64,000 nucleotides of DNA, taken from contig DASUGU010000135.1 of the NCBI GenBank assembly GCA_036273855.1, positions 1 through 64,000 of the forward strand. Reading direction: 5' to 3'. The notes beneath the pieces are model-generated. The model saw nothing but the letters and a program-made list of their open reading frames with translations, did not search any database and was not told the origin of the DNA. This stretch comes from DATEPR01 sp036273855 (GTDB lineage Bacteria; Actinomycetota; Actinomycetes; Mycobacteriales; Pseudonocardiaceae). Positions 26,901 through 33,593 of the stretch are shown in pieces (within the stretch, counting starts at the first letter, position 1; every line of letters begins with the position of its first letter). A program made the translations under genes and the position numbers.

Positions 26901-28474
26901 TCCGCGAGATCAACCGATACAGCCTGGCCAAGATCGACCACCGCAACAACACGCTGCAACTGCACCGGCTCGTCCAGGCCGTGCTGAAGAACGAGGTACC
27001 TCCGGAGAACCACGACGAGATGCGGCACATCGCACACGTGCTACTCGTCAACGGCGACCCGAACGACCCGGACAACACCACGACGTGGGCCCGGTACGCG
27101 GAACTGCTGCCGCACGCCATCTCGTCGGGTGCCGTGCTGTGCCAAGCGAGCTGGGTTCGGGGCCTGCTGATCAACCTCGTCCGCTACCTGATGAACATCG
27201 ACGACTACGAGAGCGGCCGTGAACTCTCCGGTCAGGCGTGGGAGACGTGGCGGAACACCGTCGGCGAACGCGACCTGCAGACGCTCACCATGGCCCGCCA
27301 CTACGGATTCATCCTGCGCCGCCAGTTGAAGTTCGACGAGGCGCGGGAGATCAACCTCCAGACGTTCGAGCTGATGCGGGATGAGTACGGCGAGGACCAC
27401 GAGGCCCTGCTGATCGTGGCCGACGCCGTCGCACTGGACCTGCGCGGCGAGGGCAAGTTCACCGAAGAACTCGAGATGCGCCAGGACACCTACGACCGCG
27501 CATGCAGCATGCTGGGCGAGAGCGACCCGCAGACCCTGACCTACGGCGGGAGCCTGGCCAGTGCCCTGCGCCAGATCGGTCAGTACTTCGCCGCGCGCGA
27601 CCTGGACGAAGCCATCTACCGGCGCCGTCTCATCACCCACGGACCGGACCATCAGCGCACGTTCCAGTCGCTGGACGCGATCGCGATGGACCTGCGCGAG
27701 TGCGGCCACTACGTCGAGGCATGCGCGATGTGCGAGGAGTCCTTTCCCAAGGAGATGGAGATCCTTGGTGCGGACCACCTCCGGGTGATCGGCGCACTGC
27801 GCAACCTCGGCGTCGCCAGGCGCAAGGCCGGCCAGGTGGAGAAGGCACTGGAGTCGTCCACCGAGACCTACGAGCGCTATGGCAGGCGCCAGGGTGATCT
27901 GCATCTGGACACCATCACCGCGCTGATGTGCATGGCCGTCGACCTACGGCAACTGGGCGATCTGGCCAAGGCCCGAGATCACGGTGAACGCGCGCGGCGG
28001 CAGTTCCAACAGGTGTACGGCGAGAATCACCCCTACGTCCACATCGCGAGCACCAATCTGTCGGCGGCGCTGCGGTTGCAGGGCGATGTCGACGGTGCCC
28101 GTGCGCTGAACGAGGCCGCACTCCAGTTCTACACCAGGAGATTCGGCGCCGACCATCCCAACTCCCTGGTCATGGCCACCAACCTGGCCAGCGACCTGGC
28201 GGCTCTCGGGGAGGCAACGAGGGCACACGAACTGGACGTGGACACCCTGGAGCGATCGACGCGCGTGCTGGGCGAACACCACCCGTCCACGTTGGCCATC
28301 CGGCTGAACCTGTCGCTCGACCTGACCAGCCTGGGCCGCACCACCGAGGCTGCCGAGACGCACGAGTCGGCGATCGCGGGCTTGCGGGAGCGGCTCGGCG
28401 CTGACCACCCGGCGACGCTGGCCGGTATGCAGCGCGCACGGGCGAACTGCGACACCGACACCATGCAGTTGTGA
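23996..28474 (+). CDS. vWA–NB-ARC–TPR fusion protein (SAV_2336/FxsT-like)
   Basis: A 1492-residue multidomain protein. The N-terminal half matches the SAV_2336-type region: a vWA-like domain with a DTSLS metal-site motif near residue 200, a hydrophobic stretch near 370, then a helical segment. A low-complexity linker (about 580-640) leads to an NB-ARC ATPase with P-loop GLGGVGKS near 705 and Walker B ILVFDNAD. About ten TPR-like 42-residue units fill about 1060-1490. The same TPR architecture is annotated as the tetratricopeptide partner of FxSxx-COOH peptide systems, which fits the precursor at 30313-30489. GTG 23996 overlaps the MoxR stop (GTGA); ATG 23942 and 23966 are alternatives. It is probably a sensor that oligomerises on ligand binding. 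Confidence 0.85.
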   Translation: MSDPPTSRQVTPTAAAESVLLQSSVADDPPDPSLRSAELSARELADALWLGLAIAGGDRPVVTVRTKPSTEQSPEPVAPKPPPSGQGTREATGKGRPAAESPPREVRESWGLGTRRSVRPSGAEPDSPDVTGSMAWPTAPALPDALLIARALRPLAVAADSPWDKVLDEEETASTAADTGMWLPRWRPEQWRRFEVALVVDTSLSMEIWQHTVREFRDVLVRQGAFRDVRTYRMDCSISTVEKLVLRTEGGVARGWRDLLDPSRRRLVLVMTDTVGAAWHTGAAAGLLVAWGRAMPVAVVQAMPERLWHWGGLAPRRMCVSAAEPGAPNQRLRVSAPRPVLGPVPTPAPEDVVIPILALEPAALGAWARLFAVAGAGLVTLTAVFMSPRVDDTEAAREPAPAVTARERVRRFRAFASVDAFHLAGLLAVAPLSLATISLVQRVLLPGAGLDTQAEVLLGGLLERSPTDPAGISYDFSDGVREELLGGLFRSDVVRVARLVSDYLGAKFPLLLNFRKALEDPDGTELPASEPINGPMIKLQAAVFRALSGPYYRRSELLGRQLASLSRFADRITRTGGGTGPDGTGTDVDHHNDHDQQGSPVGKRGRPAENQPEDASLPNTDIQSPPTADPVAPPGGTDMSAPGRTAPGYPRPVDITSAVRQPHVWGELMPLRNPDFVGREDLLERIHQRLAEPGTTAVVPEALHGLGGVGKSQTVVEYIYQNIQEYDLVWWISAEHPTQIRNSFVELARKLELPVSGGPEGARAAVLEALRRGEPYSRWILVFDNADRPEIIRDFLPRTTGRTGHIVVTSRNAQWGNVARTVEIDLFSRQESTELLRRRGGDISDVDADRLAEALGDLPLAIEQAATWRAQTGMPVPEYLELLENNRTELLQIGGPGEYQSPVAAAWNVPLSQLRTEHPAALALLEICAFFGPEPISRRLFSGVPQAQAAVPDALRDALSDPIKLNSALREINRYSLAKIDHRNNTLQLHRLVQAVLKNEVPPENHDEMRHIAHVLLVNGDPNDPDNTTTWARYAELLPHAISSGAVLCQASWVRGLLINLVRYLMNIDDYESGRELSGQAWETWRNTVGERDLQTLTMARHYGFILRRQLKFDEAREINLQTFELMRDEYGEDHEALLIVADAVALDLRGEGKFTEELEMRQDTYDRACSMLGESDPQTLTYGGSLASALRQIGQYFAARDLDEAIYRRRLITHGPDHQRTFQSLDAIAMDLRECGHYVEACAMCEESFPKEMEILGADHLRVIGALRNLGVARRKAGQVEKALESSTETYERYGRRQGDLHLDTITALMCMAVDLRQLGDLAKARDHGERARRQFQQVYGENHPYVHIASTNLSAALRLQGDVDGARALNEAALQFYTRRFGADHPNSLVMATNLASDLAALGEATRAHELDVDTLERSTRVLGEHHPSTLAIRLNLSLDLTSLGRTTEAAETHESAIAGLRERLGADHPATLAGMQRARANCDTDTMQL

Positions 28475-28478
28475 TCGA

Positions 28479-28525
28479 CGGTCGGGTGGGCCGGCGTCGA
28501 TCATCACGGCGCCCCCACCCGACCG
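28479..28525. terminator. bidirectional hairpin between convergent operons
   Basis: A 12-bp perfect stem (28479-28490 with 28514-28525) has a 23-base loop between the stop of the vWA-NB-ARC-TPR gene and the last codons of the HExxH gene. It could terminate both transcripts. The right arm lies inside the HExxH coding end. Confidence 0.55.
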
Positions 28526-30270
28526 GCGGCCACGACGGGTGCCAGCCACGTCCCCACCGCGACCGGATCGGCACCACCGCCCAGCCGCGCCACCAGGGCC
28601 GCGACGACCTCCGGCCGGCCGAGGAGGGCATGTGCGACGTCCTGCCTGCCGATGCCTCGTAGGCACAGGCCGGCACCGACCACGGCGTCGCCGGCATCGT
28701 GGTCGGCCCGAAGATAGCCGGCGAGCGCGGTGTCGTAGTCGTCGTCGGCGTACGCCTGGTCGGCCCCGAAGGCCGTCGCCATGGTGCCGGTCGTCCGACG
28801 GCCGGAGCCCGACAGTCTGGCACGCAACAGCCCTTCCCGGGTCGACCGCCCGGTCGAGCAGCGGGGCCGGAGCTGGAACAGACCGGGACGAGGCGACTCG
28901 GCTGTCATCCCGCGCCGCCAGCGGTGCGTGAGCGCCTCGATGCCTTCGGCGTCGGGTCTGATGTTGCGCAGCCGCCAATTCGCGTAGTGGTCGAGGACCA
29001 TCCGCTCGGCTACCTCGGTCACCTCCGCCGGGATCGGGTCGCTCAGGCACACGCGCAGCCGATGCCGGACGGCCGCGACGAGCTCGTCGCCTGCCTCGGT
29101 CAAGCCGGTCGATCCGGCCATCGACTCCAGCGCCCACGCCACCTGCCGTCGGCGATGGGCCAGCAACAAGGCTCCGTTCGGTGACGGCGGCACCTGATCG
29201 GCTTGGGCCAGCCAGAACTCGGCGACCGACACAAAGGCGTAGATGCCGTGCAGCATCCCGGAAAGGGGCCTGGGATCGGGCCGCCACGGGGCGTAGAAAC
29301 GCCCGCCCGTATCGTCCTCGACGAGATCCACCAGGCGCGCCACCGCGTTGAGCTTCGAGTGCTGGAACTCGTGCACCAGCGTCTCGGCCAGCTCAAGGAC
29401 GGACTGACCCGCGGGGAGCGCGATGGCACCGATTGCTCCCGCGGACGAGAAACCCGAGCTGGTCCGGTTGTGGACGGCGGGCGTCACCACGCTGACGCCG
29501 GCGCCGATTTCCCGCGCCCATCGAGGATGCCGGTGCACGAGGGTGTCCCAGGCCTCGTCGAGGAGCTTTCGCCACTCCAGCAATTCGATCGAGCTCGACT
29601 CGTGGGGTGGCCGGGCTTCGTCGAACTCGCGGTACGGGTCGGTGTCGTCGATCCACACGGAGAGCTCCACGCCCGCCGCGGTCGTTGTGTGGATAGGGCT
29701 CGGCCGGAAGCCGGCGGCCACGCGATACGGGTCGATGGTCACCGCGAGCCGCCCGTCCAGCGCGTTGATGACGGTGCCGGCCGTGCCATGGCGTAGTCGC
29801 GCGAACCCGGCCGGGAACGAGCCGGGCAACCGCAGACTGCCGACGGTGGGTAGCACGACGGCCCCGTGTTGTACCGGGAGCGCCAGATCACACGGCACAT
29901 CGGACCGGATCGCCGCTGCCGCCGCCATCCGGTTGAGATCGGCGAACGTGACGTCCCTGCCGGCGATCGCCGCCACGACCGCGCGGTGCAGCCACACGCC
30001 GACCGGTGGGTACAGGATCACCTGCCGCACGACATCCGGAGCGCGGGACTCGGCGGTGGCCAGGACATCCCAGGCAGGCCGCGGATCACCGAAGACACCT
30101 CGGCGTCCGACCGCCGCGTCGTCGTCGGCCAGCGCCCGCAGCAGCAGCCGCCGCCGGCTGTACTCCGCATCGATCAGCGCGATCACGGTTGCCGGATCGG
30201 CAGCACCCGCACAGAACTCGCGAAAAGCGGCGCGGGACAGCGAATGTCTGGGCAACGCGTCACCAGGCAC
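28504..30270 (-). CDS. HExxH-motif putative peptide-modifying enzyme (aKG-HExxH hydroxylase-like)
   Basis: 588 aa with the metal motif HEFQH at residues 300-304 (LVHEFQHSKLNAV), preceded by a domain of about 280 residues and followed by helices with RRRQVAWALESM. The family occurs next to FxSxx-COOH and other RiPP precursors, often fused to or beside a radical SAM maturase, and members are reported to hydroxylate beta-carbons in precursor peptides using 2-oxoglutarate. No radical SAM domain or gene is present here. GTG 30270 has GGAGG 11 bases upstream; GTG 30294 is an alternative without a ribosome binding site. It lies directly downstream of the putative precursor gene. Confidence 0.78.
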   Translation of the reverse strand: MPGDALPRHSLSRAAFREFCAGAADPATVIALIDAEYSRRRLLLRALADDDAAVGRRGVFGDPRPAWDVLATAESRAPDVVRQVILYPPVGVWLHRAVVAAIAGRDVTFADLNRMAAAAAIRSDVPCDLALPVQHGAVVLPTVGSLRLPGSFPAGFARLRHGTAGTVINALDGRLAVTIDPYRVAAGFRPSPIHTTTAAGVELSVWIDDTDPYREFDEARPPHESSSIELLEWRKLLDEAWDTLVHRHPRWAREIGAGVSVVTPAVHNRTSSGFSSAGAIGAIALPAGQSVLELAETLVHEFQHSKLNAVARLVDLVEDDTGGRFYAPWRPDPRPLSGMLHGIYAFVSVAEFWLAQADQVPPSPNGALLLAHRRRQVAWALESMAGSTGLTEAGDELVAAVRHRLRVCLSDPIPAEVTEVAERMVLDHYANWRLRNIRPDAEGIEALTHRWRRGMTAESPRPGLFQLRPRCSTGRSTREGLLRARLSGSGRRTTGTMATAFGADQAYADDDYDTALAGYLRADHDAGDAVVGAGLCLRGIGRQDVAHALLGRPEVVAALVARLGGGADPVAVGTWLAPVVAAGRVGAP

Positions 30271-30312
30271 AGACCGATCCGCCTCCGTTGGCACTAATCT
30301 GTCAAGAATCTG

Positions 30313-30489
30313 TCAGCGAGCCGTGCTTGTTCCCTGTTCCTGAATCTCATCCGCGCCGGATGGCGGAACCGTCTCCACCGCTCCTCGCACAGCCTCCAGT
30401 AGCGCCGGATCCCGCAGTGTACGCAATGTGGCCAATGGCATCCGCGTGACGTCGACCAGCCAGCTCTCTTGATCGGCGGACAAACTCAT
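30313..30489 (-). CDS. FxsA-like RiPP precursor peptide lacking the FxSxx end
   Basis: A 58-residue peptide. The leader-like part WLVDVTRMPLATLRTL (about residues 10-25) followed by RDPALLEAVRGAV matches the conserved pattern of FxSxx-COOH precursors (LxDVSxxPLxxL, then a helical stretch). The C-terminus is Pro/Ser/Gly then EIQEQGTSTAR, with no Phe or other aromatic residue, so the canonical FxSxx cyclophane cannot form. ATG 30489 has a strong GGAGGAGGG ribosome binding site. The enzyme gene at 28504-30270 follows on the same strand. The call rests on leader pattern and context; an unmodified regulatory peptide is the alternative. Confidence 0.68.
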   Translation of the reverse strand: MSLSADQESWLVDVTRMPLATLRTLRDPALLEAVRGAVETVPPSGADEIQEQGTSTAR

Positions 30490-30662
30490 GATGCGCCCTC
30501 CTCCGGCACGACATCGGCGGATCGGACAACGCTCTGCCACATCATCATGCCCGAATCATGCGTTACAGAGCCAGCGTCGAACGTTGCGTAGTCTGGACGG
30601 GCAGGAGTCATCCGGGCACGATGACGGCGAGTGCATGGCGGCGGACGGGCACGGAGGTCGGC
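30490..30662. promoter_or_regulatory. divergent intergenic region between precursor operon and TIR gene
   Basis: This 173-base region separates the minus-strand precursor from the plus-strand TIR gene and must hold both promoters. Both start codons have strong ribosome binding sites here (GGAGGAGGG for the precursor, GGAGG for TIR). I cannot identify convincing -35/-10 pairs or an operator by eye. Divergence suggests that the two are regulated together. Confidence 0.5.
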
Positions 30663-31445
30663 ATGGGGGGCGTGTTCATCAACTACCGGACAATCGACGA
30701 TCCGCTCGGCGCCGCCGCGATTCACGACCGCCTTGTGCTGCGTTTCGGCGAGGACATGGTGTTCCGTGACTGCGACTCGTTGCAGGCCGGCGAACACTAT
30801 CCGGCCGCCATTTGGCAGGCGTTGCACAACGCGGATGTGGTGGTCGCGGTCATCGGACCGCGATGGCTCAGCCTTTCCGATGCCGCCGGTGTCCGGCTGA
30901 TCGAACGCGACCACGATTGGGTCAGGCAGGAGTTGGCCTTCGCCTTCTCGGCCGGAATCCCGGTTCTCCCGGTGCTGCTGAAACAGACGCCGGCCGACGC
31001 GGTCATGCCGACGGTGCCCGAACTGCCCCTCGACATCCGCCAGCTCGCCAGGATTCAGGCGTCGGAGGTCGGCCAGCGGCGGCTCGGCGCCGACCTGGAG
31101 AGACTGATCACGGCGATCACCCGTGTCGGCAGGACACCGGCTGTCGGCGTCCTGCGCCCCGCACAGCAGATCTTCTTCGACCTGGTGGACGCACTGGAAC
31201 AGATGCCGACCATGTCCTCCGAGCACGACCGCGCGGCGATGATCGCCCAGCTGCCGCACCACATCGCGAGCGCGGTCGCGTACAGCCCGCGCCGCCGGAC
31301 GCACGCGATGAACGTGCTGACCGCCTGCCGCGGCTACCCGGAAGGCCTCAGCATCCTGGTCCAGGTCCTCCGAGCGATCGACGGCGACGACTCGATCCCG
31401 TTGCCCCACCTGGCCGATCTGGTCGACCAGTTGCGCAATCACTGA
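30663..31445 (+). CDS. TIR-domain effector with C-terminal EAD2-like domain
   Basis: 260 aa. Residues 1-150 form a TIR domain: GVFINYR at the start, a box-2-like FRDCDSLQAGEHY, VVVAVIGPRW, and DWVRQEL, where Glu90 fits the catalytic Glu of NAD-cleaving TIRs. Residues about 165-258 are an EAD2-like module (FFDLVDALEQMP…HAMNVLTACRGYPEGLSILVQVLRAIDG) clearly related to the VMAP N-terminus. Homotypic EAD contacts are proposed to bring effectors to VMAP, so this is the likely effector of the system at 21478-28474. ATG 30663 has GGAGG six bases upstream. Confidence 0.85.
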   Translation: MGGVFINYRTIDDPLGAAAIHDRLVLRFGEDMVFRDCDSLQAGEHYPAAIWQALHNADVVVAVIGPRWLSLSDAAGVRLIERDHDWVRQELAFAFSAGIPVLPVLLKQTPADAVMPTVPELPLDIRQLARIQASEVGQRRLGADLERLITAITRVGRTPAVGVLRPAQQIFFDLVDALEQMPTMSSEHDRAAMIAQLPHHIASAVAYSPRRRTHAMNVLTACRGYPEGLSILVQVLRAIDGDDSIPLPHLADLVDQLRNH

Positions 31446-31603
31446 GCCGAACGCCGACCACGAGTCGATTGGTGGCGATGCCAACAGACCAGCGAGAAAG
31501 AATCCTCACTTTGACGGGTGCCCAGCCGGGACCGTCCAGTACACCGAGGTCGACAGGCTGAGCCGGCCCGGCCGCAGTATGACCTGTTTCCGCAGGTCGG
31601 TTG

Positions 31604-31676
31604 CGCGCCCGAAGGGATTCGAACCCCTAACCTTCTGATCCGTAGTCAGATGCTCTATCCGTTGAGCTACGGGCGC
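31604..31676 (-). tRNA. tRNA-Arg (anticodon ACG)
   Basis: A 73-nt cloverleaf on the minus strand with acceptor GCGCCCG/CGGGCGC, a GACTACGGATC anticodon arm with anticodon ACG, and TTCGAAT in the T-loop. No CCA is encoded. Its A34 is the substrate of TadA, encoded at 3923-4384. It lies 30 bases from tRNA-Ser(GCT) on the same strand. Confidence 0.95.
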
Positions 31677-31706
31677 ATGTTCAGTTGTCCGGCGTGAGCC
31701 GGGGTG

Positions 31707-31796
31707 CGGAGGCTCCGGGATTTGAACCCGGGAGGGGGTGTTGCCCCCAACCGCATTAGCAGTGCGGCGCCATAGACCAGACTAGGCGAAGCCTCC
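31707..31796 (-). tRNA. tRNA-Ser (anticodon GCT)
   Basis: A 90-nt class II tRNA on the minus strand: acceptor GGAGGCT/AGCCTCC, anticodon loop CTGCTAA with GCT, a long variable arm rich in G and C, a T-arm with TTCAAAT, and discriminator G. CCA is not encoded. It is upstream of and probably cotranscribed with tRNA-Arg(ACG). Confidence 0.95.
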
Positions 31797-31862
31797 CGGG
31801 GCCTTGGCCACTGGCGGACAGCGTACACAGCAGCGGCACGACGAGGCAAAGCGGGTTACCGA

Positions 31863-33593
31863 TCACCGGCGCAGCATCCGCAGCAGCGCGGGTGGCCGGC
31901 CGCCGAACCCCTCCGCCTCCATGGCCGCCAGTGCGATCCTCGGCAGGTCGCACACCGCCGGGAACACCAGGTACCTGGGCACCCACTCCGGCCCGAACTT
32001 GGCGTTGAACCGGTACAGCGACTCGATCTGCCACCACCGCGAGCCGACACGCAGCGCTTTCGCCCACAGTCGCGCGACCGGGCCGGCGCCGATTCGTTCG
32101 CCGCGCTCCAGCGCGGACCGGAAGATCGCGAAGTTCAGGGACACCCGCCGCACGCCCAGCGCATCGCCGGCCGCGAGCAGCGATGTGATCATGAACTCGT
32201 TCAGGCCGTTGTCGGGCACGTCACGGTCCCGGCGCATCAGGTCCAGTGACAGCCCGTCGGCACCCCACGGCACGAACTGCAACATGCCGCGCACCACGCC
32301 GTCCCGCTCGGCGGTCACCACCACACACCGGGGGTCGTCCGCGCCTGCCAGGCGGGACAGGGCCATGGAGAAGCCACGTTCGGTCGCCGTGCCCCGCCAG
32401 CGGTCGGCCAGGACGGCCAACTCGGCCAGTTCGGTCGGCGACAGGTCGGCCGCCGGGCTGACCCGGACCGAATAGCCCAGCCGCCGCATCCGGCCGACTG
32501 CCTGGCGGACACCGCGCATCCGGCGGCCGTGGAGTGTGAAGCCGGACACGTCGACGACGGCTTCGTCGCCCAACTCCAGCACGTCCAGGCCGTGGCGGGA
32601 CCACACGGTCGCGGCCCGTTCCGAGCAGCCGAGCACCGCGGGCACCCAGGCGTGCAGCCGGCAGCCGCGCAGGTACTCGTCGATCGCGCCGGGCCACGCC
32701 TCGACGTCGCCCAGGGGGTCGCCCGAGGTGAGGGCCACGCCGGCCACCACCCGATAGGTCACCGCGGACTTGCCGCTGTTGGAGAACACCGCCGACTTGT
32801 CCCTGCGCAGCGCGAAGTAGCCCAGCGAGTCCGGGTGGGCGTCCAGCAGGGCCCGGATCCGGAGGGAGTCGACGGGACTGAGCGACGGGGCGGGTTCGGC
32901 GGAGCGCAGCAGGAAGTAGCCGCCGAGCAGTACCGCTCCGACGCCGAACGCCAGCCCGATGGTGGCCGTCAGGTCGGCCAGCAGCTCCACGTGAAACCGG
33001 ATCGGTCCGGGCAGGCCGGCCAGGGCCAGGACGGCGTGGTCGACCTGCTGGCCGAAGCCCGGGCTGCCCAGCTCGCGCCGGTGGTTGACCACCAGGATCA
33101 GCACGTTGACGACGACTCCGCCGAGCAGCACCTGGACCGACACCAGCGCGGCCCGCCACCGGCCCATCGCCGGATCGGGCAGCGCCATGAACTGCCGCTG
33201 GTACACGACCAGCGCCACGAGCAGGGCGAGCGCACCGCCGCCGGCGAGCTCGCCGCGCCGGAACAGCACGTGCAGGACGGCGATGACGACCGTGACCAGG
33301 ACCGCGATCTGCCAGGCCCGCCGCTTCCGCCGCCGCAGCCCGGTGGCCAGCATGAGCAGGCACACGCCCGCCACGACGGCGATCGCGCCACCTGCCACGG
33401 TGGCCTGCACGGGCACGTCGAACCAGGCCCTCAGCGGGTCCCGGAAGTGCCGCCTGGCCACCGGCAGCACCACCGCGGCCAACGTCAGCAGCCCGACCAG
33501 CCGGGTCGCCCACGCGATCAGCCGCACCGTCGTGGCGCCGCCGGTCAGGATGTGTGCCGGCGCCGAGGACGGGGAGGACGACGAGGTGATCAT
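31863..33593 (-). CDS. DUF2156 / phosphatidylglycerol lysyltransferase-domain membrane protein
   Basis: 576 aa. The N-terminal part has about six membrane helices; the C-terminal cytoplasmic part (about 280-570) is the DUF2156 GNAT-like domain of MprF and LysX (DSLGYFALRRDKSAVFS, GDPLGDVEAWPGAIDEYL, VPWGADGLSLDLMRR, NEFMITSLLAAGDALGV). Such proteins add an amino acid from aminoacyl-tRNA to lipids. No tRNA synthetase domain is fused, so it would use existing charged tRNA. ATG 33593 overlaps the upstream stop (ATGA), so it is coupled to the acetoacetyl-CoA synthetase gene. Confidence 0.83.
   Translation of the reverse strand: MITSSSSPSSAPAHILTGGATTVRLIAWATRLVGLLTLAAVVLPVARRHFRDPLRAWFDVPVQATVAGGAIAVVAGVCLLMLATGLRRRKRRAWQIAVLVTVVIAVLHVLFRRGELAGGGALALLVALVVYQRQFMALPDPAMGRWRAALVSVQVLLGGVVVNVLILVVNHRRELGSPGFGQQVDHAVLALAGLPGPIRFHVELLADLTATIGLAFGVGAVLLGGYFLLRSAEPAPSLSPVDSLRIRALLDAHPDSLGYFALRRDKSAVFSNSGKSAVTYRVVAGVALTSGDPLGDVEAWPGAIDEYLRGCRLHAWVPAVLGCSERAATVWSRHGLDVLELGDEAVVDVSGFTLHGRRMRGVRQAVGRMRRLGYSVRVSPAADLSPTELAELAVLADRWRGTATERGFSMALSRLAGADDPRCVVVTAERDGVVRGMLQFVPWGADGLSLDLMRRDRDVPDNGLNEFMITSLLAAGDALGVRRVSLNFAIFRSALERGERIGAGPVARLWAKALRVGSRWWQIESLYRFNAKFGPEWVPRYLVFPAVCDLPRIALAAMEAEGFGGRPPALLRMLRR

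Noticed and set aside
30313..30489. Canonical FxSxx-COOH terminus in the small peptide
   Set aside because: The end reads GTSTAR with no Phe or other aromatic, so only the leader resemblance is claimed.
31446..31603. Possible extra gene between the TIR gene and tRNA-Arg
   Set aside because: Only 158 bases without a credible start and ribosome binding site.
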